A stretch of DNA of 64,000 nucleotides from Limonium bicolor (Eukaryota > Streptophyta > Magnoliopsida > Caryophyllales > Plumbaginaceae): positions 144,833,485-144,897,484 of the forward strand of contig CM041779.1 in assembly GCA_023374045.1 (NCBI GenBank), in the 5' to 3' direction. Positions 1-12,690 of the stretch are shown piece after piece. Each line of letters starts with the position of its first letter. The stretch's first letter is position 1. Position numbers and translations under genes: made by a program. The notes under the pieces are model-generated. The model ran no database searches and was not told the DNA's origin. It saw only the letters and a program-made list of their open reading frames with translations.

Positions 1-2000
1 TGTGATTGACTCGTTTGATCTGGTTGACTATCTCAGCAACACCTTCATACTCCAACAATCTACATCTTGTATTTTGGAATCATAGTGTTGTATATACATT
101 TTATTATAACTTAACTGAGCCACTAAACTCATTTATCATATCCTTAGTTCAGAATGACTTTTTATTATAACCATCTAATAATCTTGTCATAAGATGTTGA
201 ATTACTTCTCATATTGAAATAACTATATTATAATTAACTTAGACTTATCAAACTCTTACATTTAGTATTCACAAGAGATATCATTTGTTTTATTATCACC
301 TATATAATAAGGTGTTTTAAGATAACCTTTTATGTATCCTTACTTACATTTAATTTCCTAAATGTTTTATTTTTACACACCTTCCCTCCATACACTATGT
401 ATAAACCTTTTACTAACTTCGATAAACTTAAGTCATAAATACATTTTAAATTGCTTACAAAACCTAAGGTTTCAAAGGGATAACTTAATAAATTAATTTC
501 CTTTATTATGTTTTAGGATAAGCATTATATCTTAACATAAGGTAAAATTTATCTAAGAATTAAATTCTGATTCATAAGTGAAATTGTTAATTATTTAATA
601 AGATAATCTATTATGAAAAGTTCTCGTATTTTATATTCAAACAACATATTAATATTTCTAATGTCACAACGTAGATCATATAATATCTTATGTAACTTAG
701 TTCCATCCGATTAAGGTTCAAAAGTTTTAAATATCAAATTTCCATTTACAACTCTTTTATAAGTTCTACTACTAAACATCACTTAATTATAATCTCCCAT
801 TTTAAATATTGGTAATAAATGTATTTTATATGGCTTATCTAATTCTAAGAAACTTAAGGATTATTTTTTTAGATTAATTTCCTAATCATAGTTTAATATA
901 GTTTTATATCATAATCCTTTTAATGATTTTATCTTAAAATAATAAGTTATCGTTCAATACTATAAATGTTATGAAATGATTAAATCTTGACTTATTAATC
1001 CACTTCATAATTAGATGTAAACGTATTTCATTTATTTTATTATTAATTATATAATAAGATCTATTTGTGTAACATTTTATGTAATCAAATTATAAATTTT
1101 CCTAAGTTTAACTTATTAATTACTTAACCCAATTATAGATTTACATTCTGGCCATTGACTAATAATATACATGTATTTTAATACGGTTTATATAATCTTA
1201 GAAATTCAAAGATAACCCTTTACGCTTAATTTTTTTATAACCATAATTTAATACCACCTCAGATAATATTCTTTTGATAGTATTATGTCTAGATTTAATT
1301 TAACTTCTTAATTCCTTCATATTCTATTTTCTATAAGGTATTTTATTCCCTTTTTTTTTATTCTTTCGTTATTTATATTGTGATTTATTTGAGCCATTCT
1401 TTAAGTAGTGTTATTGTATTTAATTATCTCTATTAACTTTACACATGTCTACATCCAATATATGGTTTATCAAATAAAGTATTTTCCTTAGTTTCAATTA
1501 AGTATATTAACTTCCATATTATATAATTAATATAAATGTAGATTAATTAAATTCCTTGATTTAACCTAAGTTACTATTTAATCTCTTTTGTATATATATA
1601 TGTATGTATATATTTTTCACTTTAAAGTTTATACCTAAAAATATTTATTAACATTCTGTATTAAATGTTAGTTTAGTCTTATTATATTATTCCCAACCTA
1701 TAAAGTTCATTAATCAACTATAGTTTAATTTTTGGTTACATTAAAAACCATATATTATAAGATAACTTATGAAAAATTTGTAAAAACAATTTTTAGACCC
1801 ATTTACTCTTGTCTAAAATTCCCAAATTTAATATATAGTTAGTATGATATTCCAGACATATTATAAAATTTTTATTTCATAAAATATCTTGAGTAATTAT
1901 CTAAATAAATCCAAAATACTCCGAACTTACAAAAATTATAACTTTCGTTTATTAACTCAAAACCCATATTAATTTACATCAAAATAAACTAGATTTTATA
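1..2000. repeat. Diverged AT-rich tandem repeat, period about 370 bp
   Basis: No gene is visible. The stretch is very AT-rich and similar blocks recur at about 370-bp steps. For example, a block with a GTATTTTATATGGCTTAT-like start is seen near 445, 825 and 1175. A block ending in a TAATAAG motif followed by TTTTATGTAA recurs near 290, 660 and 1030. Copies are heavily diverged, so this is an old satellite-like array or a decayed multi-copy element. The window begins inside it. Period and copy number are by eye. Confidence 0.45.
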
Positions 2001-2009
2001 AGGAATCTA

Positions 2010-3330
2010 TGGTTAAAATTGTCAAAATACATTCGGAAAGGTCATTAAATAAATCTAACAAGTTAGGGTTTTATTCTGGAATTTATAAAACTCAAAACAT
2101 TTTTAAACTTCTACGTTTTAATCTCGGCCGTCTGTTTCTCTTAACTGCGATCGGACGGCCACTGAAACGCAAGTTCATCAGCGAACTCAGCCGACAACCC
2201 GAGTACTAAATCGATGATTCCTCTCAACTCACAGAACCAAATCGACTGATTTTTGTTTCATTGAATTCGAAATTTCCTTGCGGTTTTATTGATACCAATT
2301 TCGCTACCTAACATGCAGTATACATCAAATACAATTCTGGGTAACTCGGTTTAGGGTTTATGATAGATTGAATTTTGATTTGCTAAATTCTCTTAGAATA
2401 GCGCATAATAGATGAAATTGATACATGGGTTTGACCGGTAATGAACATACGAACGACAATATCGGAACAATTTGATCAGAAACTCGCCAAAATCGCGCCA
2501 ACGAAGAATTTCGAATTCGGGTTTCTGGAAAAATTTGACCTTTACGAGCTGTTTGGGTAGCCAACTTCGCAACTCTATAAATTACAGTATAGATCGATTT
2601 AGGACGTGTTATTTGGCTCAATCGAAAGATGAGACATAGATCTACAGATTCATAGCAAGAACTTACCCTAATTCGCGATATACAGAAAGAAATCTAATCC
2701 TAAAGTTACGAGTTTACCTTGTGTTTTTTCCTATGATTTTATGTTATGTCGGATCAGGAATTTTAGGCACCTCGCTCTTCCAAACGGTTACGAATCAGCC
2801 TTGGTCGTTAACATGAAAATTGTAGAAGGATCAGAGATCTACAAAACGAGCTATAGAACTCCAATTTCGGATGAGAGACGAAGGAGTTATGATCAAGCGA
2901 AGTTTACCTGATTTAAGTATATTCTGAAATTCTGGGTTACGGCTTTGCAGGGAGGCGACTTTGGATCGCTTTTCCGGCGGATGTAGGAAGAGTTAGGTTA
3001 AGTGTGAGCTATGGATGAAAAGAGGAGATTAAGGAGAAGAGAATGAAGAAGACGACACTCAAAAATACCAAGGGACGACAGAGATATTTTAGTCGCAAGT
3101 TAGGGCAATGATCAGGTGAAAACTGAGAGTACTTAGCCGATTTTCTGGGAATTCCGGCGAGGTTGAAGTGGCACGCTTCCCGAGGCGCGCTGGTGAGTCA
3201 GCAACCATGCCACATCAGCATTGTTTTCAAAATTTTGGCTCTAAACTTCAGTTTATCATAACTTTGGCTAGGATGATCCGTTTTTGACGTTCTTTTTATC
3301 AATCTTCTAGGTTTTCCATAACCTTTTTAT
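2010..3330 (-). repeat. LTR-like remnant, probably gypsy-type, minus strand
   Basis: This GC-richer block has no convincing coding frame. Read on the minus strand it has features common in plant gypsy LTR leaders: a stretch telling of promoter and leader sequence near 3050-3230 (GATGTGGCATGG, pyrimidine-rich leader), then the TCATAACTCCTTCGTCTC type of sequence near 2880. No clear LTR pair, PBS or target duplication was found, so this is a weak class call. The 66-aa and 87-aa frames here (2009-2209, 2358-2621) look like chance frames. Confidence 0.35.
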
Positions 3331-3339
3331 TGGTGTAGG

Positions 3340-4520
3340 TTTCATGGACTGGTTTGACCATTCTCAAAAAGTCAACCCTAGCAAGGCTTAATAAGCTTTA
3401 TGGTTTCCATGATTTTATATTGACTTTTATGATTCGAATTAATGTTCCAACTATTTCTAAAATCTTTATAATATACTTGGAGTGTTCAGAAATTTTCCCA
3501 AGATTTATTGACTTATAAATCCTATTATTAAATTCATAATACTATATAATAATATATAGTAATCTAATATTTATTAGTATTCTTTGGGGTTAAATAGAAG
3601 AAATCCCCTAATTTAATTTTCATAGTTCCATATAGTTATATAATAATTTATTATCCATAATTCCATACAATAATTTAATAATTAATAGTATTATTTATGG
3701 TTTAATAAAAGAAATCCCCTAAATTAATTTAATATAATTTAGGGGTATTTCAGGAGTGCATGGAGGATTTTTTTTTATAGTAGTGCCTAATTGTGCTGAG
3801 ATAGAGATAAAAATAAAGTTGCTAGATGCAGGATTGTAAATGACAAATTACCTTGTCGATTTGATGAGTTTTAAGCTCCCACTTTTTACCAAAACAAAAA
3901 AGGTTGACGTCTACAAAGATTTCCAATCAACTTATTTTTACATTTTTCAGGACTCTTATGTTGGAATATATGCATGCCCTTGCTTATGAGATTGCTAAAG
4001 GTAAGTAATACATTACTTGCTCATCAGTTGATTGTTTCATCGAGTTTAAAGTGCTTGTATCGCATGTTTAAAAAAAAAAAGTGGATAGTGTTTGTCTCAA
4101 TTTTAAATCGAGGTTTGAAATTTATGCTCAATTTATCCCTAGAGAACATCACTTACACATCCAGTCTCAACTCAATATTTGATATTTAAAAGTTCCAACG
4201 ATATATATATATATACACATTAAACAATATAATGACCTATTTTTCACTGTTTTAAGTGTATATATGTCCAAAGACAGTAATAACAATGAATGAACTGAAC
4301 CCTTTGATTTCCCCGCACACATTAAAATGAAAAAGATTCCATATTGAAAGGAGTATTAATGCTTTAATTAATATGGTCATGAACAGACAAGACACGTCTT
4401 AAGGTTTTGAAACGAATAGTTATCAGCGGAGACTACTTAATACCATCAAATAGGGACATTTTCAATATTAATTAAGACTCTTGATTAAGGCTTTAAGGAG
4501 GATGACCATCGCGACACTTT
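3340..4520. other. AT-rich intergenic stretch with a ~113-bp tandem duplication
   Basis: No gene is recognised. Two similar segments lie at about 3568-3620 and 3682-3735, both holding a GAAATCCCCTAA motif followed by TTAATTT, so a segment of about 113 bp has been duplicated. A 71-codon frame at 3974-4189 has low-complexity composition and resembles nothing I know. The 3' part of the stretch (from about 4300) leads into the promoter of the cysteine-rich peptide gene. Confidence 0.4.
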
Positions 4521-4538
4521 GATCCCGTTGACTCTCTC

Positions 4539-4545
4539 TATATAA
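4539..4545 (+). promoter_or_regulatory. TATA box of the cysteine-rich peptide gene
   Basis: TATATAA lies 85 bp upstream of the start codon at 4630, flanked by a pyrimidine stretch (CTCTC). That spacing is typical for a plant gene with a short leader. Confidence 0.6.
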
Positions 4546-4629
4546 GCTACATACCAACTCTTTTCCTCTTCATCATTTTTCGAGAGTTTGAAGTTTCAAT
4601 CTACAGAACTCGAGAAGAATCTCGCAGAA

Positions 4630-5055
4630 ATGAAGATTGTACCCAGTTTCTGTCTTGTGGCTCTGGTCATAACCACAGGTAACATTTTTACAATACTTTC
4701 AGCGTGAATTCATCATCTTACTTTCGCATGCTTGTGTCTGTTCATATTTTATAATGTGGCAGGAATTTGTTTGGTGGTAATGAGATGCAGCGCTGATGGT
4801 GACCACCAGTGTGACTACTTGTCAGTGGCTGGTGGAGGATGTCCCAGAAACTTTCTAATGTGTCAGCAGGCTTGCAGTTCTTGCTATGTTGGTGTTGGAA
4901 GAATTGTGGCTGACTGTGGCTTCGTCGGCGGTACATCACAACCAGAGTGTCGTTGCTACTTTGTAGATGGTGCTCCTTGCCCTCCAAAAGGTGTTGTGTG
5001 CCCAGGCCGATCGTCTGCTTCTTTTGTTACTAATCAGATCGATCGTCGTCAATAA
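4630..5055 (+). CDS. Secreted cysteine-rich, defensin-like peptide (2 exons)
   Basis: Exon 1 is 4630-4678 and exon 2 is 4763-5055. The 84-bp intron has GT and AG ends and splits a Gly codon. The joined frame encodes 113 aa. Residues 1 to about 27 are a hydrophobic signal peptide beginning MKIVPSFCLVALVITT. If cleavage follows the CSA motif, the mature part has ten cysteines (an even number), including a C-x3-C pair (CQQAC) and a C-x-C pair (ECRC), the hallmark spacings of cysteine-stabilised alpha-beta (defensin-like) folds. The exon-1 signal peptide and exon-2 mature domain arrangement is usual for plant DEFL/CRP genes. A TATA box sits 85 bp upstream. A role in defence or in reproductive signalling is inferred from the class; I do not recognise the exact family. 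The frame is intact, unlike most coding remnants around it. Confidence 0.7.
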
Positions 5056-7590
5056 AAGCTTCTTGAGTTTAAATTTGTGGATGTATCTAGAATGATGATC
5101 TATATCACTTACGCCTTCATTGTTTTGAGAAATTTGCATCGATCCTTCTCACCGACTCTATACTTAGGGTCAGCCATGGGCTGAATTAGAATTGAAGCGA
5201 AATAATCAATATTTGTTTTTTCAAGTATGTGTTATCTATCTTCATAATAAAGAAATTAGGTTCACCTCTTTAATCATATTATGTTATTTTTTTTATGTTT
5301 GTCTTAGTTTTTAGTGATTACCATTATAAATACCATATAGGTACCAAACAGTCAAAAAGTGAAAAAAAAGTAAAACTAAAAGATAACATTATATATATAA
5401 CTACTTTTTATATTGTTATAAAATCTTATTATATATCTGATTTAATTTACTAGCTAAATGTATTATGATCGTTAATTAGAGGAAAATGATAAAAATACGG
5501 TTAATTAACATACTAGTTTAAAGGTTTGGAATAGCAACTAGGCATGTAAAAGTTATGAAATAATTAAAATATCACTAAGAATATCAATTATAAAAAAATA
5601 TAGGAAAATTTCATAGCATGTGATTATACATTTCGTTAACTATGCCCAGAAATGACTTGTTGAGATGATTATTTTACCCCCACTTGATAGATTATGTATC
5701 AAATCACAATATATACTCTTTTTTCTTCTAACAATTTTTATGCCACCCACATTTTAAAAGTTTACAATATGTCACTTTGCTATAAATAATGAATGTCCGG
5801 TAAACCGAAAAAATATGTTATCATAGTTATTAGGGTTATTTCACTGTTCCATATTTCTCTACAAAAGAGATTCTTGTCCCCACTTATTGACTAACGAGAA
5901 ATCTATCACACCTATCTTTTGGAGTCTCTATTTGTTTTCTCTTCTTCATTCACAACACATTATCAACACGCTTTACAAATCTGAAGTAACTACCATTAAA
6001 TTTTACCGACCCCTTCTTGTTTCTGTCAAATTCTTCTTTTGACTATCAAACTCTACAAGATTAGGATTAGATAAAGGCACCCGATTTGCCTTTATCATAA
6101 AGACAACAATATATGCCATCGATATAAAATTATATATACCATGGGTATACATAATATTAGCCATGATTATATATAAATAACAATCATATAAAAAACTATT
6201 TAATATATAAATAATTGTTAGTAATAAATTTAAGTGAATCTTAACGTTTATGAACAAAAACTTTCTTATGGCGGTTTTTAAGATGTGTGGTGTAGGGTAA
6301 TCCTTTTTAACTTGTTTTATATTTTATAATGTCGTCATTGACTCAACACAATTTAAAGGTTTATGGTACCGACCTTAAACCTTTCACTACATACCCTAAA
6401 ATAGGTTTTCATTGTTTTAGCTTTCCTATGGTGGTATTTAAGATCTATGCCGACTAACATGTTCGAGTATATGTACGACTAATAATATTTTATTTATTAG
6501 TTTAAGCTTTTATATGCAAAAAATTGTTGCCATAGACATTAAGATATGTAAGCCATGCATACATAAATATGTATGTCATAGCTAAATAAAATATTGACAC
6601 GGTTGTATATCGTTAATATTTCATTGCTTGTATAAAGGGTTTATGGTTTAGGGTCTTACAATGCTTGTATTACAAACCCTAAAAATGTTTTCGGCATTTT
6701 TTAACTGATCATATAGTGGTTTTTATGGTTTGTGGTATAGAGTAATATTGGTGTAGTAATCTTAAAAAAACCGTTTTTGAGGCTAGCTACCGAGCCTGTA
6801 GCTTGTACTCTGTCACCAATAGCCTATGAGTGCATTTAGTAATTTTGTAACTGTAATTAACAACTTCTTTAAAATATTATTATTAGTTATCTGGTGGCTA
6901 TCAGTTTTTATATATGACTAATATTGTCCTATAAAAATAACTAACATTTTTTTCTCTGTATGACTGACATTAATACCTTTATGTAAAGACAATTTAGTTG
7001 CCTTTAGAGTAACCATCCCCGTTGCATGGACTTAATGCCTTGATGCCAAGTATGGAGTCATCTTTTTCAATTGTTTCATTGGAAGATTTATGACGCAATT
7101 GTCATATAAAGATTTTATGGGTTTGACGTTGAATTTGAATTTGTGTTTATACTTTCCATACTTGTGATTTTTATACGTAAAATTATTAACCATCTTGATG
7201 ACCGTTCCTTTGCCCTCCACCTTTTGATCCCTTCTAAAATTGAATGGATCTATGTACAGAATTTCGATCACGTACGTCGACACTGAATTATATATATATA
7301 TGTGTGAGGGTCGACCGATCTACTGCCTCCTTCGATTGACTCGACATTCGTTCCCCTCCACTTTTCGTATTAATTTCTGTCTATAACATCTGCCAGATAT
7401 TATGTTTTTATTTTACTATTTCATTCAATTTATATTGCTTGATTGTACTGTTTTGTATTTCTTAATTAATAAATTTATTTATTCTATAACTATTACTTGA
7501 CGCATCATGCTATGAATTAATATCTTATGACGCATTGTGTCTGGAATAATTATCACGTATCATGAAAATAATTATGGATATTCATGTGGT
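5056..7590. other. AT-rich intergenic region, no gene seen
   Basis: I see only short chance frames (6003-6257 and 7032-7283 minus). TA-rich microsatellite tracts occur near 5390 and 7285. Phrases such as TTATGG, GGTTTTTAAGAT and TTTATGGTTTAGGGT recur between 6250 and 6760, suggesting a diverged repeat, but no borders could be drawn. Confidence 0.5.
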
Positions 7591-8628
7591 CAAATGTTTA
7601 AACAAAAGGCTTCTTCAACTAAATAGCTTTACATGTGTTGCTTATTCTCAAGGAAAATTAAATATAAGACCATCACCCGTTAAACTTGAGAAAAAGCCAT
7701 TGTTTTTCTCAAAAGAATTCATGGTGATATATGTGGACCTATCCACCCACCATGTAACCATTTAGATATATCATGGTTTTGATAGATGCATCAACCATAT
7801 AGTCACATGTTAGCTTATTATCAACCCGTAATATGGTATTTGCAAAGTTATTGGCTCAGCTGATTCGATTGCGAGCCAATTTTCCTAAAAATCAAATCAA
7901 GTTCATACACATGGACAATGCTGGTGAATTCACCTCTAAGGCCTTCAATGACTATTGCATGTCCATTGGAATAACCATTGAATATCTAGTAGCACATGTT
8001 CATACCCAGAATGGTTACCAGAATCTTTGATCAACGTCTGCAATTTATTGCAAGACCATTACTAATGAGATCACAACTCCCATCATCTACTTGAAGACAT
8101 GCTATATTACACACAACTACTTTGACTCGCATCAGGCTAACAAACCATAATTTGTCACCATTGCAAATGGTTACGAGTCAAGAACCAAATATCTGTCATC
8201 TAAAGATTTTTTATTGTGTGGTATATGTTTCTATACATCCACCGCAAAGAACCAAAACAGGACCTCGAAGAAGAATGTGAATATATGCTGAGTTTGAATC
8301 GGCTTTGATTATTAGATACCTCGTGCCAACAACTGGGGATTTGTTTACAGCTCGATTTGCTAATTGTCATTGTGATGAGTCACATTCTCCCTCTTAGGAG
8401 GAGAAAATAAGCAATAGGTAAAGAAAATTACATGGAATGAACCGTCATTGCTGCACTATGATCCTCGCACCAAGTAATGTGAACTAGAAACATATTGTTA
8501 ATCTCCAAATACTGGCAAACCAATTGATTGATGCATTTACTAACCCAAAGTCTTATATGCTAGTTGCAAATATTCCCACTACAATTGTTTTTCCAGGGAG
8601 GGGAGGTTGCAAAGGAGTATAACACATG
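7590..8628 (+). pseudogene. Ty1/copia pol remnant (integrase region), 5' part
   Basis: Translated in shifting frames, this reads as the integrase region of a copia polyprotein. First comes a GAG-pre-integrase-like segment (ACSQGK-like, KPSPVKL-like) at about 7640-7700. Then comes the integrase core with MVFAKLLAQLIRLRANFP, a D-N-A-G-E-F motif and SIGITIEY at 7833-8020. Then come the LIKRLQFIARPLL-like and SPLQMV segments to about 8200, and the RIFGCAVYVP-like block near 8215. ITWNEPSLLHYDPRTK and an AFTNPKSY-like piece lie near 8430-8560. Many indels and stops are present, so it cannot encode a protein. The same reading resumes at 12635, on the far side of the inserted LTR element. Confidence 0.75.
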
Positions 8629-8633
8629 TGTAA

Positions 8634-10327
8634 TGTAACACCCCACTTTTCCTAGCTCTAATTTTTTTTCTACTTTGTGAACAATACAGCGGAAGTCTTC
8701 TAACACTACCCGGGTGCTACTGCCACACCCACACTCACTGTGGATGCTAAGGCTTATTACCACCACTATACCAAATTGATTCAAACTCTAAAACTTTATA
8801 TATATATATATATATATAACCCACAGAAGTTGTTCACAGAAATCACACACCAAGCTGGCTCCAAGTTAAAGCACAAAAATCACAGAAATCAACATCAAGA
8901 ATTCAAGGTTTGTTCACCCAGTTTCCCAGAACTTCTCGGGGTCTATCATATATAAAAATCACCATTGAAGAGTATACTTTCACACCATGAAAATATTTAG
9001 AAGAGGTAAGTAGCATAAGCTGTCGAAAATAGCACAAACAGAAAGCGTCGTCAGAATTGACACATGAGGAAAGAATGGTGGACCACAAGAACTACCTGGC
9101 TCCTTATCGCCATTTATTTTCACCTCGAGTTAGGTACTTCAAATAGATAAATGGGGATACAAAGAACTCCCAAATATTCTCCTGTAAAGACCTTCAAATC
9201 CTCTTGCTTTTACACGGCTTCTGCACTGGGAAGGAAATTGGCTTCTGTTTTGGTGTTCTTGGGTGGCGGGCTTGCTTTACCTTATCATTATTGTTTCTAT
9301 GGGTTTAATGAGGTAGGAGAAGATGTTTGTTGTGTGTTGGAAGGACTGGGCATGGCCCCTTTCTTATAGGCATAAGAGGAGAAGTCTTAAGGCAAAGGAA
9401 ACCTTATAAGCATGACACCTCATGACACACCTATCTACCTTTGTAACCCATGATTGAATAAGTAATGTGAACACATCTAAGGGTTAGTAAGAGGTATGGA
9501 ATGTCGTGGCTGCTGCAGGAACATCATGAGCTGAAGATAAATCATGACATGTAATAAATGACATTAAATGACATTAATGAGTGACCAAAATTTTAAGGCC
9601 TTGTTTGGCTTGTGTTTGCCGCCTCCTTGCTAGGTGTGTGTGGTATCATGTCTAATTAATATGTAAGTGTAAATGGAAGGAATTAACTACTTCAGGTTGT
9701 ACTCATTAAGGCCTCCGCGCTTAAGGAATCACAAAAGGAATTAAGGTGTTTTAAGAGAAATAAGGACATGTTGTTTTACTTTGACTTAAAATCTAGCTAA
9801 TGTCCTTGTGTCACCTCCTACTAGCTTGCTTCACCCCCTACTTGCTTGCTAGCTTATGTGGACAGCTTTTAAACCATTTCGTGACACCTCGTGCTTCCCG
9901 ACACCTCATTCTAGGTTCTAGGTTCCACCTCGTGCTTCTTACCTACTGGTCACCACCTCGTGCTTACCTCAACTAGGTCCACCACCTCGTGCTTACCAAG
10001 CTGCTTAAGGTGTTTACTAAGCAGAAAAGTGATTATGATGCGGTAAAACTAGCTATGGGGGCATTTCCGGCTACTAGAATTTTACCGGGTCTTGTAGAAT
10101 TTTCTAAGGCTTTTCATCTCTGGTTATTAAGGTTTCCTAGGGTCTTATTAAGTTTCCAAGCCTTCCTTAAAGTTTTAAGGCCATTTCCATAATTTCTGGC
10201 ACTTTGGGACTTCCAAGAACTAGGTTTTCTAGCATTTCTGGGACTTCCGAGACATCTGAGAATTAGGGTTTCTAGCGTTCCAAGACTTTCGGGACTTTAG
10301 GGTTTTCTCGTAACTTGGGGTATTTCA
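8634..10327 (-). repeat. 3' LTR of the minus-strand element
   Basis: 1694 bp with TG/CA ends. It contains a (TA)n tract near 8800 and a cluster of a ~30-bp motif built on CACCTCGTGCTTACC (9885-10010), both shared in part with the other LTR. Small frames inside it (8903-9088 minus, 9151-9369, 9989-10192) recur in the partner LTR as frame shadows and are not genes. Confidence 0.88.
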
Positions 10328-10955
10328 TTCTCCCATCCTTAAACAAAGCTTCGTCCCGAAGCTTAAGCTTACCACAAGATTCAGTAATACCACAAAACAT
10401 TAACCACCAGTGTAAAAATCTCACTTATGCCATAAGTAACAATAACACATTAAATAACAACAAGCACAACTCCATAAGTCTTACCTATTCCACATAATCA
10501 GATTAGGCAAACATAATCAAGGTATAGCATTTCAGACATATCATGATAAACTCATTATTCACACCACTTCACCCCTGGATTACCAAACCTATGACTTTCA
10601 TCCTTATGCTTTCCTTAATCTTCCTCCCCTCCTCAAAAATAAAGTTTCCCTTGAAACTTGATAACTAACCTCAACCAAAGATGTGGGTGTTTGTTTCCTC
10701 ATTTTACTCTCTTATTCCCAAGTAGGTTCTTCAGCACCATGCTTTCAACGCGCCACACTGATTTCTACCCATACTAAGAGCTAAATCCTTAAGGGTTTCA
10801 AGCTGGCCCCTTTTAGCCTCCCTTCCTGTGTAGTCACCAATCGACACACATACATGTTAGTCACAAATCATAAACAATTAAACATTCACACACAAATTCA
10901 GACAATGATCACCTATCCTTTCCCCCATCTATAACATATTGCTTTGATACCACAA
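10328..10955 (-). other. Short interior of the LTR element, with PBS and PPT
   Basis: 628 bp with no protein-coding content. The PBS-like TGGTATCAAAGC is RC 10941-10952. The PPT lies next to 10327. A second purine-rich tract (RC about 10617-10640, GAGGAGGGGAGGAAG) resembles a PPT of a larger parent, suggesting that the interior is a collapse product retaining only the ends. Confidence 0.7.
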
Positions 10956-12634
10956 TGTAACACCCCCACTTTGCTAGCTCTAATTTTTTTTCTTCTTTGT
11001 GTGAACAATACAACAGAAGTCTTTTAACACTACCCGAGTGCTACCCACGCCACACCCACACTCACTGTGTGCTAAGGCTTACTACCACCATTATACCAAA
11101 TTAAGTCAAACTCTAAAACTTTTATATATATATTCGAAAACCCACGGAAGTTGTTCACAAAAATCACACACCAAGCTGGCTCCAAGTTAAAGCACAAAAA
11201 TCACAGAAATTAACATCAAGAATTCAAGGTTTGTTCACCCAGTTTCCCAGAACTTCTCGGGGCTTATTATACATAAAAATCACCATTGAAGAGTCTACTT
11301 TCACACCATGAAAATAGTTAGAAGAGATACGCAGCATAAGCTGCCGAAAATAGCACAAACAGAAAGCGTTGCCAGAATTGACACATGAGGAAAGAATGGT
11401 GGAGCACAAGAACTACCTGGCTCCTTCTCACCATTTCTTTTCACACGAGTTAGGGTACTTCAAATAGCTAAATGGGGATACCAAGACCTCCCAAAGATTC
11501 TCCTGGAAAGACCTTCAAATTCTCTTGTTTTTACACAGCTTCTGCACTTGGAAGGAAATTGGCTTCTGTTTTGATGTTCTTGGGTGGCTGGCTTGTTTTA
11601 CCTTATAATTCGTGTTTCTATGGGTAATGAGGTAGGAGAAGATGTTTTCTGTGTGTTGGAAGGCCTGGGCATGGCTCCTTTCTTAAAGGCAGAAGAGGAT
11701 AAGTCTTAAGGCAAAGGAAACCTTATAAGCATGACATCTCATGAAACACCTATCTACCTTTGTAACCATTGATTGAATAAGTAAGGTGAACACATCTAAG
11801 GGCTAGTAAGAGGTAGGGAATGTCGTGACTTCTGCAGGAATCATCATGAGCTGAAGATAAATCATGACATGTAATAAATGACATTAAATGGCATTAATGA
11901 GTGGCCAAAATTTTAAGGCCTTGTTTGGCTTGTGTTTGCCTCCTCCTTGCTAGGCGTGTGTGGTATCATGTCTAATTAATGTGTAAGTGTAAATGGAAGT
12001 GAATACACTTCAGGTTGTAACTCATTTAAGGCTCCACTTAAGGGTTCAAAAGGAATTAAGGTGTTTTAAGAGCAAATAAAGAACATGTTGTTTTACTTTG
12101 ACTTAAAATCTAGCTAATGACCTTGTGACACCTCCTAATAGCTTGCTTCACCTCCCTACTTGCTTGCTAGCTTGTGTGGATAGCTTTTAAGCCATCATTT
12201 CACGACACCTCGTGCTTAGGTTAACTAGGTTGCCACCTCGTGTTTCCTACCTACTAGGTCGCCACATCGTGCTTACCTCAACTACGTCGCCACCTCGTGC
12301 TTACCAAGCTGTTTAAGGTGTTTCTTGAGGAGAAAAGTGATTATGATGGGGTAAAACTAGTCATGGGGGCATTTTCGGCTACTAGAATTTTACTGGTCTT
12401 GTAGAATTTTCTAAGGCTTTCCATCTATGGTTATTAAGGTTTCCTAGGGTCTTATAAGTTTCCAAGGCTTCCCCAAAGTTTTTAAGGCCATTTCCATAAT
12501 TTCTGGCACTTTCAGGACTTCCAGGAACTAGAGTTTTTAGCATTTCCGGGACTTCCCGGACATCCGAGAATTAGGGTTTCTAGTGTTCCGGGACTTTTGG
12601 ACTTTAGGGTTTTCTCGTAACTTGGGGTATTTCA
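10956..12634 (-). repeat. 5' LTR of the minus-strand element
   Basis: 1679 bp, colinear with 8634-10327 with scattered substitutions and small indels, which implies an insertion of moderate age. It carries the same CACCTCGTGCTT motif cluster (about 12205-12305). Confidence 0.88.
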
Positions 12635-12690
12635 TGTAAAGCGTGGTAAACCAGCCAGTTCCAAAGATAAAAAAACCTCGAAAAGGAATG
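12635..12690 (+). pseudogene. Ty1/copia pol remnant, 3' continuation
   Basis: Directly after the TGTAA duplication the reading VKRGKPASSKDKKPRKGMG appears. This is the basic linker typical of copia polyproteins between integrase and reverse transcriptase (the KRGRPxGSKDKNPRK type). It continues the pol remnant that stops at 8633, which confirms that the LTR element landed inside this older copia copy. After about 12690 the sequence changes to the CP26-like relic. Confidence 0.7.

Larger units (their letters stand above)
8634..12634 (-). mobile_element. Minus-strand LTR retrotransposon with almost no interior (LARD/TRIM-like, gypsy-like ends)
   Basis: Two direct repeats, 8634-10327 and 10956-12634, both start TGTAACACC and end GGGGTATTTCA, so they are ~1.69-kb LTRs with TG/CA ends. 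The flanks carry the same 5-bp duplication TGTAA (8629-8633 and 12635-12639). The interior is only 628 bp. Read on the minus strand, the tRNA-Met-type primer site TGGTATCAAAGC (10941-10952) follows the 5' LTR. A purine tract, AAGGATGGGAGAA, precedes the 3' LTR at 10328-10340. No gag or pol is present. The element is therefore non-autonomous, either deletion-derived or of a naturally short class. It lies inside the copia pol remnant. Confidence 0.9.

Noticed and set aside
9151..9369. 72-codon ORF in the LTR
   Set aside because: Lies wholly in an LTR, and the partner LTR carries the same region with frame-shifting differences, so no selection for a protein.
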